NCBI RefSeq assembly: GCF_001424425.1
Contig: NZ_LMPT01000020.1
Coordinates: forward strand, 225,442 to 286,977
Origin: Acidovorax sp. Leaf191
GTDB lineage: Bacteria > Pseudomonadota > Gammaproteobacteria > Burkholderiales > Burkholderiaceae_C
Reading direction: 5' to 3'
Length of the DNA: 61,536 nt
In this document: piece after piece, positions 44,939-55,302 of the stretch
How positions within the stretch are numbered: position 1 is the stretch's first letter
Layout: every line of letters begins with the position of its first letter
Program-made: the position numbers and the translations under genes
Notes under the pieces: model-generated
What the model was told of the DNA's origin: nothing
Seen by the model: only the letters and a program-made list of their open reading frames with translations
Databases searched by the model: none

Positions 44939-45589
44939 TCAGCGCTGCACGCGCACCAGGGCCGACTCCACGCCCGTGCCGTCCAGCTTTTCCTTGAGCT
45001 GCTCGGCGTCGTCGCGCTTGGCAAACGGACCCACGCGCACCCGGAAGACCGGCCGGCCGTTCTGCTCGCGTTCGCTCACGCGGGCTTCCCAGCCCAGCAT
45101 GGCCAGCTTGGCACGCTGGGCGTCGGCGTCGGCCTGGGTGCGGAAGGCACCGGCCTGCACGAAGTAGTCGAACGGGTCCACATTGCCCTTCGCAGCAGCC
45201 TTGGCCACGGCCAGGTCGCCCAGCGGGTCGGCGCCGGGCTTGCTCTCGGCCTTGGCGGCCTCGGGCTTGCTGGCGGCCGGCTTGGGTGCGGAGGCCGCAG
45301 CCCGCACATCCGGCGCCGGCGCCGCGGCGGCGGGTGCCGACGCGGGGGCAGAAGCCGCAGCCACCGGGGGGCGGGCCGGGTTCTTGCCGTACAGCGGCGA
45401 GTTCGGGTCCCAGTTCTTGTTCTTTTGCGACTCGGCCGCGTCCAGGTCGACACCGCGGCCATTGCTTTTGTTCAGGAAGGGCACGGGCACCTTGGTCACG
45501 AACACGGCCACCGCCAGTGCGGCGCCCAGGCCCACGATGACCCCCACGATGAAGCCGATGATCGTCCCGCCCGTCTGTTGTTTCTTCAT
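44939..45589 (-). CDS. SPOR-domain membrane protein
   Basis: 216 residues. A short cytoplasmic start, one transmembrane helix (about 8-30, GGTIIGFIVGVIVGLGAALAVAVFV), a Pro/Ala/Lys-rich linker, and a C-terminal SPOR domain (about 140-215, FDYFVQAGAFRTQADADAQRAKLAMLGWE, VFRVRVGPFAKRDDAEQLK). SPOR domains bind denuded peptidoglycan at division septa; this is an FtsN-like layout. It starts 9 bases after argS ends, so both are co-transcribed. Confidence 0.92.
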   Translation of the reverse strand: MKKQQTGGTIIGFIVGVIVGLGAALAVAVFVTKVPVPFLNKSNGRGVDLDAAESQKNKNWDPNSPLYGKNPARPPVAAASAPASAPAAAAPAPDVRAAASAPKPAASKPEAAKAESKPGADPLGDLAVAKAAAKGNVDPFDYFVQAGAFRTQADADAQRAKLAMLGWEARVSEREQNGRPVFRVRVGPFAKRDDAEQLKEKLDGTGVESALVRVQR

Positions 45590-45598
45590 AGTGACTGC

Positions 45599-47308
45599 TT
45601 ACATTCTGGCTGGAGCCGATACGCCCAGCACGGCCAGGCCATTGTGCAATACCTGTGCGGTGGCCGCGACCAGCGCCAGGCGGGCCTTCTTCACGGCCTC
45701 GTCGTCGACCAGGATGCGTTCGGCATCGTAGTAGCTGTGGTAGCTGGCGGCCAGGTCGCGCAGGTAGAAGGTGACGTCGTGCGGCGCCTCGCCGTCGGCG
45801 GCGGCCGTGAGCATCTCGGGGTACTTGGCCAGCTGCAGCATCAGCGCCTGGGCCTGCGGGCCCTGCAGCGCCGACAGGTCGACGCCGTGCAGCGACGCCA
45901 CGTCACCACCGCCGGCCTCTTGCCAGGCCCGCAGCACCGACTGGATGCGCGCGTGGGCGTACTGCACGTAGTACACCGGGTTGTCGTTGTTCTGCGCGAC
46001 GGCCAGGTCCACGTCGAAGGTGTACTCGGTGTCGGGCTTGCGGCTCAAGAGGAAGAAGCGGACCGCGTCCTTGCTGGTCCACTCGATCAGGTCGCGCAGC
46101 GTGACGTAGCTGCCCGCGCGCTTGCTGATCTTGACCTCTTCGCCGCCCTTGACCACGCGCACCATGGTGTGCAGCACGTAGTCGGGGTAGCCCTGCGGAA
46201 TGCCCACATCGGCCGCCTGCAGGCCGGCACGCACGCGGGCGATGGTGCCGTGGTGGTCCGTGCCCTGGATGTTGACGACCTTGGTGAAGCCGCGCTCCCA
46301 CTTGGCGATGTGGTAGGCCACGTCGGGCACGAAGTAGGTGTACGTGCCGTCCTTCTTGCGCATGACCCGGTCCTTGTCATCGCCGTAGTCCGTGCTTTTG
46401 AGCCACAGCGCACCGTCCTGCTCGTAGGTCTTGCCGTTGGCGACGAGCTTGTTCACCGTGGCGTCCACGCGGCCGCTGGTGTACAGGCTCGACTCGAGGT
46501 AGTACTCGTCGAACTTCAGGTTGAAGGCCTGCAGGTCCTTGTCCTGCTCGTTGCGCAGGTAGGCCACGGCGAACTGGCGGATGGATTCCACATCATCCAC
46601 ATCGCCGCTGGCGGTGAACTCGCGGTCGTCGGCCTTGACGGTCTTCTTGGCCAGGAAGTCGTTGGCGATCTCCTGGATGTACTCGCCGTTGTAGAACGCC
46701 TTGCTGGCCGGGTTGTCCGGGTCGGTGGGCCAGCAGTCGTCACCGGGCTTGAAGCCCTTGGCGCGCAACTGGGTGCTGGTGGTCAGCGTGTGGATCTGCA
46801 CGCCCGCGTCGTTGTAGTAGAACTCGCGGTGCACGTTCCAGCCCTGGGTGCTGAACAGGTTGCAGATCGCGTCGCCCAGGGCAGCCTGGCGGCCGTGGCC
46901 CACGTGCAGGGGCCCGGTGGGGTTGGCCGAGACGAACTCGACCAGCACGCGCTGGCCGTTGTCCTTTTGGTAGCCAAAGCGCTCGCCGGCGGCCAGCACC
47001 TCGCGCACCACTTCCTGCTTGGCGGCGGGCTTCAACCGGATGTTCAGAAAGCCCGGGCCGGCGATCTCGATGGCATCGACCCAGCGGGCGAAGGCCGGCG
47101 TGGCCTCCAGCGCCGCCTTGAGCTGCTCGCCCAGCGCGCGCGGGTTGAGCTTGAGCGGCTTGGCCAGCTGCATGGCGGCGGTGCAGGCGAAATCGCCATG
47201 CGCGGCCACTTTGGGGGATTCGAATGCAGCCCGCCCCGCAGAGCCGGGCGACAGTTTTTCCAGCTCGCCGGCCAGGGCCGCGAGCAATTCATTTTTTGCA
47301 GTGAGCAT
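45599..47308 (-). CDS. argS: arginyl-tRNA synthetase
   Basis: A 569-residue product. It charges tRNA-Arg. It carries the N-terminal additional domain ([22 protein letters not shown]), the class I HIGH motif as HVGHGRQA within [14 protein letters not shown], and the KMSK-equivalent region [17 protein letters not shown]-terminal anticodon-binding helical domain follows ([28 protein letters not shown]). Normal length. The region 47309-47704 upstream is non-coding as far as I can see. Confidence 0.98.
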   Translation of the reverse strand: MLTAKNELLAALAGELEKLSPGSAGRAAFESPKVAAHGDFACTAAMQLAKPLKLNPRALGEQLKAALEATPAFARWVDAIEIAGPGFLNIRLKPAAKQEVVREVLAAGERFGYQKDNGQRVLVEFVSANPTGPLHVGHGRQAALGDAICNLFSTQGWNVHREFYYNDAGVQIHTLTTSTQLRAKGFKPGDDCWPTDPDNPASKAFYNGEYIQEIANDFLAKKTVKADDREFTASGDVDDVESIRQFAVAYLRNEQDKDLQAFNLKFDEYYLESSLYTSGRVDATVNKLVANGKTYEQDGALWLKSTDYGDDKDRVMRKKDGTYTYFVPDVAYHIAKWERGFTKVVNIQGTDHHGTIARVRAGLQAADVGIPQGYPDYVLHTMVRVVKGGEEVKISKRAGSYVTLRDLIEWTSKDAVRFFLLSRKPDTEYTFDVDLAVAQNNDNPVYYVQYAHARIQSVLRAWQEAGGGDVASLHGVDLSALQGPQAQALMLQLAKYPEMLTAAADGEAPHDVTFYLRDLAASYHSYYDAERILVDDEAVKKARLALVAATAQVLHNGLAVLGVSAPARM

Positions 47309-47704
47309 CGGCGGATTTTACGGGGCGTCCCATGCCGGCTCGCGGCACCCTGTGGCAACGGGCACCATGTGTGCTTTTTTTGCTTCTCGCCAGAGGGCGT
47401 GCGGGACGGAGGAAGTCTGTGCGGGGAGTGATCGTCCAGACGCCGTGGCGCTGGCTTCGGCGGGGCGACCTCATTGTTGCCCGGGCGGCTGGCATACGGC
47501 GCCAGACGGCACCAGCCAGCTCCAGCACACGCTGCGCAGCCGTTCACCAAGCGGTCGCGCCGCAAAAACAACCAATGACCCAGGGGCACGGCGCATAAGC
47601 TGCCGAAGGGGTCGGTGCCGCACTGTTTCGCGTTGTAGGCCCGCACGTTCTATGGTGCAATTCCGCCGGGACCCACCTACAACGCATTCACTCCAGGAGC
47701 TTCC

Positions 47705-48007
47705 ATGAAACAGCTGATTTCCCTGACTGCACTCGGCCTGGCCCTGACCCTGGGCGCCAGCGCCCACGCCGCCGAAGACGCCAAGGCGCCGACCAAGCAG
47801 CAGTCCAAGATGGCCACCTGCAACGCCGACGAAAAGGCCAAGACGCTCAAGGGCGACGAACGCAAGGCGTTCATGAAGGAATGCCTGTCTGCCAACAAGC
47901 AAGAAAAGCAGCAGACCAAGATGAAGACCTGCAACGCCGACGAAAAAGCCAAGACGCTCAAGGGCGACGAACGCAAGGCCTTCATGAGCGAGTGCCTGAA
48001 GGGCTGA
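47705..48007 (+). CDS. psiF: PsiF-family small exported protein
   Basis: The product has 100 residues. A signal peptide (MKQLISLTALGLALTLGASAHA) is followed by two almost identical PsiF units, each reading CNADEKAKTLKGDERKAFM. The second copy is also nearly identical at DNA level, pointing to recent duplication or conversion. E. coli psiF is induced by phosphate starvation; the function is unknown. CCAGGAGC precedes the ATG, and a terminator follows directly. Confidence 0.9.
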   Translation: MKQLISLTALGLALTLGASAHAAEDAKAPTKQQSKMATCNADEKAKTLKGDERKAFMKECLSANKQEKQQTKMKTCNADEKAKTLKGDERKAFMSECLKG

Positions 48008-48047
48008 CACGCCCCACCGGCCCGGCGCTGCCGCGCCAGCCGCCCAC

Positions 48048-48085
48048 AAAAAAGCCCGCCCGTGACAGCCATTGGCGGGCTTTGT
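48048..48085. terminator. terminator after psiF
   Basis: AAAGCCCGCC / GGCGGGCTTT, a 10-bp perfect stem with a 13-base loop. It lies between the convergent psiF and DUF2214 genes and could serve both. Confidence 0.85.
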
Positions 48086-48116
48086 CGTCTGAACGCGAGC
48101 GGTCGGGCAACCGCCC

Positions 48117-48563
48117 CTACCAGCCCCTCGCCCAGAACACCGCAATCACCGCGACCACGGGCAGCCCGTGCGCCTGCATCATCACCAGGCGGCGCACCTT
48201 CTTCACTTCCAGCGCATCCGGCAGGGCACCCGTGGCCCGCAGGTTGCGGCGCCAGCGCCGGAACATGATCGACGGCCAGATCGACAGGAGGGCCAGGACC
48301 ACCACGAGCGTGATCTTGATGTGGAACAGCGGCTGCGACACGTACCAGGACGCGCCTTTGACGCCCCACAGAAGGCGTGCCAGGCCACTGCCGATCATCA
48401 GCATGGCGGCCGCACCGTAGATCGCATCCAGCCGCGCAAGGCGCTCGACGACGGCGGCGTTCATCCATTCGATGCGGCACAAGGCCGCCTGGCTCGACAA
48501 AAAGACCACAAAGGTCAGGATGGCCACCAGATGCAGGGCGGCCAGGGTGGCTTCGAGGGTCAT
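48117..48563 (-). CDS. DUF2214-family membrane protein
   Basis: A 148-residue protein with four transmembrane helices (about 5-25, 45-65, 78-98 and 128-146), including ALHLVAILTFVVFLSSQAALCRIEW and ITLVVVLALLSIWPSIMF. The conserved His in ALHL and the Arg-rich loop FRRWRRNLRA fit the DUF2214 family; function unknown. The start at 48563 (MTLEATLAALHL) has GGAAA nearby; the frame is open upstream but without family character. The 267 bases up to dctA (48564-48830) hold a terminator and no gene. Confidence 0.83.
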   Translation of the reverse strand: MTLEATLAALHLVAILTFVVFLSSQAALCRIEWMNAAVVERLARLDAIYGAAAMLMIGSGLARLLWGVKGASWYVSQPLFHIKITLVVVLALLSIWPSIMFRRWRRNLRATGALPDALEVKKVRRLVMMQAHGLPVVAVIAVFWARGW

Positions 48564-48761
48564 GGGGGTTTCCTTGTCATCGCGGCCTCCGTGTGCGGCG
48601 CTGCGGGCGCGCTGCTCCATCGGGGAACCGGCTGGCGGCCATTGTGCTTGAGGAAGCTGCCCGTTCACCGCGGGGCACCACCGCCGAAGGCCTTCGACTC
48701 CTGCGTCGGCACCCCATGAACAACGTGCTGAACCAGCTTTGCTACGCAGTAGCCCCCACGC

Positions 48762-48800
48762 AAAAAGCGGTGCAGACCCGAAGGCCCGCACCGCTTTTTT
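48762..48800. terminator. terminator after dctA
   Basis: AAAAAGCGGTGC / GCACCGCTTTTTT with a 14-base loop, 30 bases beyond the dctA stop and placed for minus-strand transcripts. The stem is perfect over 12 bases. Confidence 0.85.
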
Positions 48801-48830
48801 GGGGGATTGAATGGCAGTTCGCCGTGCAGA

Positions 48831-50180
48831 TCAGGCGGGCCTCACGGCAGACGACACCACCGGCGCCACTTCTTCCACCAGGGGGAGGGGCTGAGGCTCG
48901 CCGTCCAGCGCAGCGTTCAGGCGGTCATAGTCCAGCGCGTTTTCCCAGCGCGAGACGACCACCGTGGCCACGGCATTGCCGATGAAGTTCGTGAGCGAGC
49001 GGCATTCGCTCATGAAACGGTCCACACCCAGGATCAGCGCCATGCCGGCCACCGGCACTTCGGGCACCACGGCCAGCGTGGCGGCCAGGGTGATGAAGCC
49101 GGCGCCCGTGACGCCCGCCGCGCCCTTGGACGACAGCATGGCCACGAGCAGCAGCGCCACCTGGTGGCCCAGCGTGAGGTGGGTGTCGGTGGCCTGCGCG
49201 ATGAACAGCGCGGCCAGCGTCATGTAGATGTTGGTGCCGTCCAGGTTGAACGAGTAACCGGTGGGCACCACCAGGCCGACGACGGACTTCTTGCAGCCGG
49301 CGCGCTCCATCTTTTCCATCAGCGACGGTAGGGCCGACTCGGACGACGACGTGCCCAGCACCAGCAGCAGCTCGGCCTTGAGGTACTTGATCAGCTTGAA
49401 CACCGAGAAGCCGCAGGCCCGTGCCACGGCGCCCAGGATGACGATCACGAACAGCAGCGAGGTGATGTAGAACGTGGCGACCAGCTCGGCCAGGTTGAGC
49501 AGCGAGCCCAGGCCGAACTTGCCGATGGTGAAGGCCATGGCCCCGAACGCGCCGATGGGGGCGGCCCGCATGACGATGTTGACCACCTTGAACACGGGCA
49601 CCGTCAGCGATTCAAGAAACGCCTGCACCGGCTTGCCCGCATTGCCAGACAGCGCCAGCGCCACGCCGAAGAGCACGGCCACCAGCAGCACCTGCAGGAT
49701 GTTGTCGCCCACGAAGGGGCTCACCAGCGTCTTGGGGATGATGTCCATGGCAAAGCCGGTCAGCGTCATGTCGTGGGACTTGGCCACGTAGGTGCTGACT
49801 TCCTTCTGGTCCAGGTCGGCCGGGTTGATGTGCATGCCGGCGCCCGGCTGCATCACGTTGGCCACCACCAGGCCCACCACCAGCGCCAGGGTGGAGAAGG
49901 TCAGGAAGTACGCCATGGCCTTGCCGAACACGCGGCCCACGGTGGACAGCTGCGACATGCCGGCGATGCCGGTCACGATGGTCAGAAAGATCACCGGCGC
50001 GATGATCATCTTGATCAGTTTGATGAACGCGTCGCCCAGCGGCTTGAGCGCCGCGCCGTAGGCCGGCTCGAAGTGGCCCAGCAGCACGCCCAGGATGATG
50101 GCGACCACCACCTGGAAGTACAGTTGCCGGTAGAAAGGCAGCCGCACGGGGTGGGCTGTGGGAGCGGTGATGGCTTGCAT
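48831..50180 (-). CDS. dctA: C4-dicarboxylate:cation symporter DctA
   Basis: The product has 449 residues. A glutamate-transporter-fold symporter taking up succinate, fumarate, malate and similar acids with Na+ or H+. Motifs: [49 protein letters not shown] (substrate hairpin), [26 protein letters not shown] and [19 protein letters not shown]. The ATG at 50178-50180 follows GGAGACATCCCC. It is divergent from a hybrid sensor kinase, which probably regulates it. The gap 50181-50415 is AT-rich around 50265-50340. Confidence 0.97.
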   Translation of the reverse strand: MQAITAPTAHPVRLPFYRQLYFQVVVAIILGVLLGHFEPAYGAALKPLGDAFIKLIKMIIAPVIFLTIVTGIAGMSQLSTVGRVFGKAMAYFLTFSTLALVVGLVVANVMQPGAGMHINPADLDQKEVSTYVAKSHDMTLTGFAMDIIPKTLVSPFVGDNILQVLLVAVLFGVALALSGNAGKPVQAFLESLTVPVFKVVNIVMRAAPIGAFGAMAFTIGKFGLGSLLNLAELVATFYITSLLFVIVILGAVARACGFSVFKLIKYLKAELLLVLGTSSSESALPSLMEKMERAGCKKSVVGLVVPTGYSFNLDGTNIYMTLAALFIAQATDTHLTLGHQVALLLVAMLSSKGAAGVTGAGFITLAATLAVVPEVPVAGMALILGVDRFMSECRSLTNFIGNAVATVVVSRWENALDYDRLNAALDGEPQPLPLVEEVAPVVSSAVRPA

Positions 50181-50415
50181 GGGGATGTCTCCTGAAATCA
50201 CGGTGACTGCACCAGCGGGGTGCGTCGAGGGTGCCGTTTGTACCGCTGCCCCTCCATTCAGCCGATAACCTATTGGTATTAGTCGGCCGCACCGCCAGAG
50301 GGCGCCCCACGCCCCAACATAGGGAAAACACCTAGTCTCCGGCGGGCTCAGGCACACTCGGTGACCCCACCATCGAAGCCCCGGGCCTTCCTCCCGGCAC
50401 CCTGTTTTCTGCTCC

Positions 50416-53103
50416 ATGACGACGCCGCGCCTTCGCAAATTCTGGACCCTGCTGATCCTGCTCGCCGGCATGGCGGGCAGCATGTTCGTGGCCGGGCAGT
50501 GGGCGTGGCAGCACTCGCTGTACGAGGAGAGCGACAACGTGCAGCGGCAGCTGGCGCTGTACGGCCAGACGCTGGCCCAGCGCATCGACCGCTACCGCAC
50601 CCTGCCCGAGGTGCTGGCGCTGGACGCGCAGCTGCAGGACGCGCTCACCCGCACCCTGAGCCCGGCCGAGGTGGAGCAGCTCAACCTCAAGCTTGAGCAG
50701 GCCAACGGCGCGAGCCAGTCGTCCACGCTCACCCTGATCAACCGCGAAGGCCTGGCCGTGGCGGCCAGCAACTGGCGCACCGCGACCAGCAACGTGGGCG
50801 TGGACTACAGCTTCAGGCCGTATGTACAGGAGGCCCTGGCGCGGGGGCGCGGCAGCTTCTACGGCATCGGGGTGACGACGGGCGAGCCCGGCTACTTCCT
50901 GTCGCAGGCCATCCGCGACGCGGGGGGCCAGCTGCTGGGGCTGGTGGCGATCAAGATCGCGCTGCAGGAGCTCGAGCGCGAGTGGCTGCAGACGCCGGAC
51001 ATCGTGCTGGCCTCCGACGCGCACGGCGTGGTGTTCCTGGCCAGCCAGGACGCCTGGCGCTACCGCCTGCTCGAACCCCTGGGCGACGAGGAGCGCCGCG
51101 AACTCAACGCCACGCGCCAGTACTCGAACCAGCCGCTGCGCCCGCTGGATTACCGCGTGGACGACCACATGGACAACGGCGGCCGCCTGGTGCGCATGCT
51201 GTCGTCCGACCTGCCGCCCCTGCCCGGCCGCGTGCTGTGGCAGACCCAGCCGCTGCCCGGCACGCCCTGGCAGCTGCACCTGGTGCACGAGACGCACAGC
51301 AGCATCGCCGACAGCCGCTGGGCCGCCGCGGCCGGTGGCGGCGGCTGGCTGGCGCTGGCCCTGCTGGTGCTGTTCGTGCGCCAGCGGCAACGCCTGGCCC
51401 ACCTGCGCCAGCGCAGCCGCCAGGAACTGGAGACCGTGCTGCAGCAGCACGCCCAGGAGCTGCGCACCGCCCAGGACGGCATCGTGCAGGCGGCGCAAGA
51501 GGCCGCGCAGCAGACGGACACGGGCCTGTCGCGCAGCCTGGAGCACCTGCCCCAGGGCGTGGTCATCATCGACGCCGACCTGAACCTGGTGGCCTGGAAC
51601 TCGCGCTACGTGCAGCTGTTTCGCTACCCCGCCGACCTGATGCGCGTGGGCCAGCCCATCGAAGACCTGCTGCGCCACAACGCCCGCCGCGGCCTGCTGG
51701 GCCCCGGCCCGGCCGACGAGGCGATCGAGCGGCGCCTGTCGCACCTGCGCAGCGGCCTGCCCCATCTGCACGAGAGCGCCAAGGGCGACGGCACGGTGCT
51801 CGAGATCCGCGGCAACCCGCTGCCCGAGGGCGGCTTCGTGACGAGCTACGCCGACATCACCAGCTACAAGAACGCCGCGCGCGAGCTGCGGTCCCTCGCC
51901 GATGCGCTGGAGCAGCGCGTGGCCGACCGCACGCGCGACCTGGACGCCGCCCGGCGCGAGGCCGAGCGCGCCAACCGCTACAAGACCCGCTTCGTCGCGG
52001 CGGCGGTGCACGACCTGCTGCAGCCGCTGAACGCCGCGCGCATGTTCACCTCGCTGCTGCGCAGCCACCTGCACGACGACGCCGAGCGCCGCACGGTGGA
52101 CAGCATCGACGGTGCGCTCGCATCGCAGGACGCGATCCTGAGCAGCCTGCTCGACATCTCGCGCATGGAGTCGGGGCAACTGGACGTGCACATCCACGAC
52201 GTGGCCCTGGGCCCGCTGCTGCAGGTGCTGGCCCACAACTTCGGCGTGCTGGCCGAGAGCCAAGGCCTGCAGCTCAGTTGCGTGCCCACGCGCGCCGTGG
52301 TGCGCACCGATGAAAACCTGCTGCGGCGCATCCTGCAGAACTTCGTCTCCAACGCCATCCGCTACAGCCGGGACGGGCGCATCGTGGTGGGCTGCCGGCG
52401 CGTGGGCCACCCCGGCGGCACCCACCTGCGCATCGAGGTGCACGACCAGGGCCCGGGCATCCCCGAGGCGCTGCAGCGCGAGATCTTCGAGGAGTTCCGC
52501 CGCCTGGACGAAGGCCGCGCCGACGACCGCGGCGCGGGCCTGGGCCTGGCGATCGTCGAGCGCCTGGGCCGCCTGCTGGGCCACGAGATCGGGTTGCGCT
52601 CGCAACTGGGCCGCGGCAGCGTGTTCTGGGTCTGCGTGCCGCTGGGCGACCCCGCCGCCGCCCAGTTGCCCGCCGCCGCACCGGCCACCGTGCAGCAGCA
52701 GCCGCAGGAAGACGCCCCGCTGCAAGGCAGCACCGCCTGGGTGATCGAGGACGACGGCCCCACCTGCGCCGCCACGCGCGCCCTGCTGGAGCGCTGGGGC
52801 TGCCAGGTGCCCCTGGCCGGCGGCGCCCCGGAAGCCTTGGCGCACGCCGAACGCGGCCAGGCACCGCACCTGGTGCTGCTGGACGTGCACCTGGGCGCCA
52901 CCCACCATGGCCCCGATGTGTACACAGAGCTGTGCGAACGCTGGGGCCAGGCCCCCGCCGTGATCCTGGTCACCGCCGAGCGCGACGCCACGCTGCGCCG
53001 GCAGGCGGCGGAACGGGGATGGGGTTTTCTGGCCAAGCCGGTGCGGGCGCCGGCGCTGCGGGCGTTGGTGAGCCAGACCTTGCTCAGGCTGCGGGAGAAA
53101 TAG
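50416..53103 (+). CDS. hybrid sensor histidine kinase with C-terminal receiver
   Basis: 895 residues. Transmembrane helices at about 10-28 and 307-325 enclose a double-Cache sensor domain ([47 protein letters not shown]) as in DctB. Then come a PAS domain ([22 protein letters not shown]), a coiled coil, the H-box [19 protein letters not shown] with His532, an N-box [10 protein letters not shown], a G-box [13 protein letters not shown], and a receiver with phosphoacceptor D823 (LVLLDVHLG). The sensor type and divergence from dctA point to C4-dicarboxylate sensing. It converges with a NarL-type regulator gene. Confidence 0.94.
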   Translation: MTTPRLRKFWTLLILLAGMAGSMFVAGQWAWQHSLYEESDNVQRQLALYGQTLAQRIDRYRTLPEVLALDAQLQDALTRTLSPAEVEQLNLKLEQANGASQSSTLTLINREGLAVAASNWRTATSNVGVDYSFRPYVQEALARGRGSFYGIGVTTGEPGYFLSQAIRDAGGQLLGLVAIKIALQELEREWLQTPDIVLASDAHGVVFLASQDAWRYRLLEPLGDEERRELNATRQYSNQPLRPLDYRVDDHMDNGGRLVRMLSSDLPPLPGRVLWQTQPLPGTPWQLHLVHETHSSIADSRWAAAAGGGGWLALALLVLFVRQRQRLAHLRQRSRQELETVLQQHAQELRTAQDGIVQAAQEAAQQTDTGLSRSLEHLPQGVVIIDADLNLVAWNSRYVQLFRYPADLMRVGQPIEDLLRHNARRGLLGPGPADEAIERRLSHLRSGLPHLHESAKGDGTVLEIRGNPLPEGGFVTSYADITSYKNAARELRSLADALEQRVADRTRDLDAARREAERANRYKTRFVAAAVHDLLQPLNAARMFTSLLRSHLHDDAERRTVDSIDGALASQDAILSSLLDISRMESGQLDVHIHDVALGPLLQVLAHNFGVLAESQGLQLSCVPTRAVVRTDENLLRRILQNFVSNAIRYSRDGRIVVGCRRVGHPGGTHLRIEVHDQGPGIPEALQREIFEEFRRLDEGRADDRGAGLGLAIVERLGRLLGHEIGLRSQLGRGSVFWVCVPLGDPAAAQLPAAAPATVQQQPQEDAPLQGSTAWVIEDDGPTCAATRALLERWGCQVPLAGGAPEALAHAERGQAPHLVLLDVHLGATHHGPDVYTELCERWGQAPAVILVTAERDATLRRQAAERGWGFLAKPVRAPALRALVSQTLLRLREK

Positions 53104-53172
53104 CGGGGTCATGAGGCAGCGGGCTTCGGCGGGCCCGGTCTGCACGGATGCATGGCCCCGGTGCGCATTCAC

Positions 53173-53227
53173 ATATTCAGATTTGATAGCTGCCAGCGCT
53201 TGCCAGGCAAGCGCCAGAGACCATTCT
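53173..53227 (+). repeat. AGCGCTT dispersed hairpin element, copy 6
   Basis: TTTGATAGCTGCCAGCGCTTG, CCAGG, CAAGCGCCAG, then AGACCATT. Arms AGCGCTTG and CAAGCGCC pair closely. It lies between the convergent kinase and regulator genes, where it may also end transcription. Confidence 0.7.
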
Positions 53228-53259
53228 CCCCCCACGCAGCGCACATCGCCCAATCCGTT

Positions 53260-53904
53260 TTACCCCGCCCCGCCCTCGTCCGCCTCCAGGCTTTTGACCA
53301 GCACCGCCGCCTGCGTGCGGCTGTAGCACGCCAGCTTCTTCAGGATGGCGGTGACGTGCACCTTCACCGTGTTTTCCGCCAGGCCCAGCGCAGCGGCGAT
53401 CTGCTTGTTGAGCAGCCCGTCCGCCAGGCACAGCAGCACCCGGAACTGCTGGGGTGTGAGCTGCGCCAGCCGTGCGGCCAGCTCGGCGTCGGCCTCGGAG
53501 CGCTCGGCCGCCATGGGGGGGAACCAGCTGCCGCCGTCGAGCACGGCCTCGATGGCCTCGCCCATGGACTCGGCCGGTGCGGACTTGGGGATGAAGCCCG
53601 CCGCGCCGAACTGCTGCGCGCGGCGGATGACGCGCGGGTGGTCGTTGGAGGAGATGATCACCACCGGCAGCTCGGGGTACTCGCCGCGCACATGCAGCAG
53701 CGACGAGAAGCCGCGGGCGCCGGGCATGCTCAGGTCCAGCAGCACCAGCTCCACCTCGGGGTGCTCCTGCAGCGCGGTGCCCAGCGTGGCCGCGCTGGCC
53801 GCCTCGAGCGTGCGGAACTGCGGCAGGCGCTCGCGCAGCACGTGCAGCACGGCCGCGCGGAACAGGGGGTGGTCGTCAGCGACCAGGAGGGTGGGGTCGG
53901 ACAT
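53260..53904 (-). CDS. NarL/FixJ-type response regulator
   Basis: 214 residues. Receiver domain with D10-D11, phosphoacceptor D57 (LVLLDLSMPG), VIISS and the lysine in FIPKSA; the C-terminal LuxR-type helix-turn-helix is at about 148-205 (LTPQQFRVLLCLADGLLNKQIAAALGLAENTVKVHVTAILKKL). It stands beside the hybrid kinase and dctA and is the natural output partner of that kinase. Members of this subgroup next to dctA-like genes activate dicarboxylate or acetate uptake. Confidence 0.94.
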   Translation of the reverse strand: MSDPTLLVADDHPLFRAAVLHVLRERLPQFRTLEAASAATLGTALQEHPEVELVLLDLSMPGARGFSSLLHVRGEYPELPVVIISSNDHPRVIRRAQQFGAAGFIPKSAPAESMGEAIEAVLDGGSWFPPMAAERSEADAELAARLAQLTPQQFRVLLCLADGLLNKQIAAALGLAENTVKVHVTAILKKLACYSRTQAAVLVKSLEADEGGAG

Positions 53905-54065
53905 GGAGTGCGCAGTCTGCCACGGGGCGGCCCATCAGTGCCACATGCCGGCCGGAGCGGGCCCACGCATGAGGCGCGCCCAGGCCAGCGCCACCGTGGA
54001 GCCGGCTTGGCGCCCGTAGGCACCCCGCTTCGCGTCGGAGGACGGCGCGCAGCGGCTCGGGGGAT

Positions 54066-54992
54066 TCATGCGCCTTTCCAGAACGCAGGTTGTGCGTACT
54101 GGTGTTTCAGGAAGTCGATCCACAGCCGCACGCGCAGCGGCAGGTGCTTGCGCTGGGGGAACACCACGTAGATGCCGTTGGGCGGCGCGGCGAAGTCCTC
54201 CAGCACCGCGACCAGGCGGCCCGCGGCGATCTCGGCCTCGACCTCCCAGGTGCTGCGCCAGGCGATGCCCCAGCCGCCCAGGCACCAGTCGTGCAGCACC
54301 TGGCCGTCGGAGCAGTCGAGCGGCCCGCCGGGCTTGAGGTGCATGACCTCGGTGCCACCGTCGTCACCCAGAGGCACGCGAAACGCCCAGCCGCGCGTCT
54401 GCGAGGCGTCGCTCGACAGCGTGAGGCAGTCGTGCTGCACGAGTTCTGCCGGCGCGCGCGGGGTGCCGCGCCGCGCCAGGTATTCCGGCGTGGCCACGCA
54501 CAGGCGGCGGTTGTCGGCGATGCGCACGCTCACCAGCGACGAGTCGGGCAGGTCGCCCACGCGCACGGCGCAGTCGAAACCCTCGCCGGCCAGGTCCACC
54601 ACACGGTCGCTGAGGTTCAGCGAGATGGTCACGTCCGGGTGCGCCGAGCGAAACCGCGGCACCAGCGGCGCGACGTGGCGCCGGCCAAAGCCCGCGGGCG
54701 CGGTGATGCGCAGGTGGCCCGTGGCCTTGACCCCGCCTTCGGACACGCTGGCCTCGGCATTGGCCACGTCGGACAGCAGGCGCTGGCAGTCCTCCAGAAA
54801 CGCGCTGCCTTCGTGCGTGAGGCTGATGCGGCGCGTGGTGCGCACCAGGAGCTTGACGCCCAGGTGCTCTTCGAGCGCGTCGAGCCTCCGCCCCATGATG
54901 GCGGGCGCCACGCCCTCGGCCTTGGCCGCTGCCGTGAGGCTGCCGCGCGTGGCCACCGAGACAAAGGATTCGAAGGCCTTGAGTTTGTCCAT
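54066..54992 (-). CDS. LysR-family transcriptional regulator
   Basis: The product has 308 residues. N-terminal winged helix (LKAFESFVSVATRGSLTAAAKAEGVAPAIMGRRLDALEEHLGVKLLVRTTRRISLT) and effector domain (GHLRITAPAGFGRRHVAPLVPRFRSAHPDVTISL) of the CrgA/AaeR-like subgroup. It is divergent from glcB, so control of malate synthase by a C2 or C4 acid is plausible. The region between them (54993-55302) contains one dispersed repeat and the palindrome GCAAAAATTTGC. The gap 53905-54065 before the response regulator gene holds nothing obvious. Confidence 0.94.
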   Translation of the reverse strand: MDKLKAFESFVSVATRGSLTAAAKAEGVAPAIMGRRLDALEEHLGVKLLVRTTRRISLTHEGSAFLEDCQRLLSDVANAEASVSEGGVKATGHLRITAPAGFGRRHVAPLVPRFRSAHPDVTISLNLSDRVVDLAGEGFDCAVRVGDLPDSSLVSVRIADNRRLCVATPEYLARRGTPRAPAELVQHDCLTLSSDASQTRGWAFRVPLGDDGGTEVMHLKPGGPLDCSDGQVLHDWCLGGWGIAWRSTWEVEAEIAAGRLVAVLEDFAAPPNGIYVVFPQRKHLPLRVRLWIDFLKHQYAQPAFWKGA

Positions 54993-55081
54993 GGGCGGTG
55001 ATTATGGGGACAACGGGCGCGCGCCCTCCCGGGTGTCGGCAGGAGGATCTGGGCCGGAAATATGACCGAAAGAGGACCCTG

Positions 55082-55125
55082 TCGCTTACCTATCCAGCGC
55101 TGGCAGCTATTATTTTTATAGTAAT
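55082..55125 (-). repeat. AGCGCTT dispersed hairpin element, copy 7
   Basis: On the minus strand: ATAATAGCTGCCAGCGCTGG, ATAGGTAAGCGACAGGG. It is intergenic, within the LysR/glcB control region, with one arm well kept and the other decayed. Confidence 0.55.
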
Positions 55126-55209
55126 TGCGCGCTCTGCACCCGGGTGAACAAGCCCTCCACCTTTGCGTAAAAGTCACTGGTTTCCAGCTTTTCTGCATAT
55201 TTATGTGGG

Positions 55210-55221
55210 CAAAAATTTGCA
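55210..55221. promoter_or_regulatory. possible LysR operator upstream of glcB
   Basis: GCAAAAATTTGC, an almost perfect 12-base palindrome in an AT-rich tract 82 bases before the glcB ATG, between a divergent LysR gene and glcB. The location fits a LysR binding site overlapping a promoter; there is no direct proof. Confidence 0.35.
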
Positions 55222-55302
55222 ATACAGTGTGCCCATGGCCCGCGCTGCGGGCGGCTCCGTTTTTTTGTTCCTCCCATTTCATCCATCCTTCAAGGCTCTC
55301 CC

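Noticed and set aside
47332..47598. Small plus-strand frame in the gap upstream of psiF
   Set aside because: Arg/Ala-rich, no ribosome binding site, no resemblance to known proteins; probably non-coding.
50332..53253. 973-codon minus-strand frame opposite the hybrid kinase
   Set aside because: Antisense shadow of a GC-rich kinase gene; no motif, start or ribosome binding site of its own.
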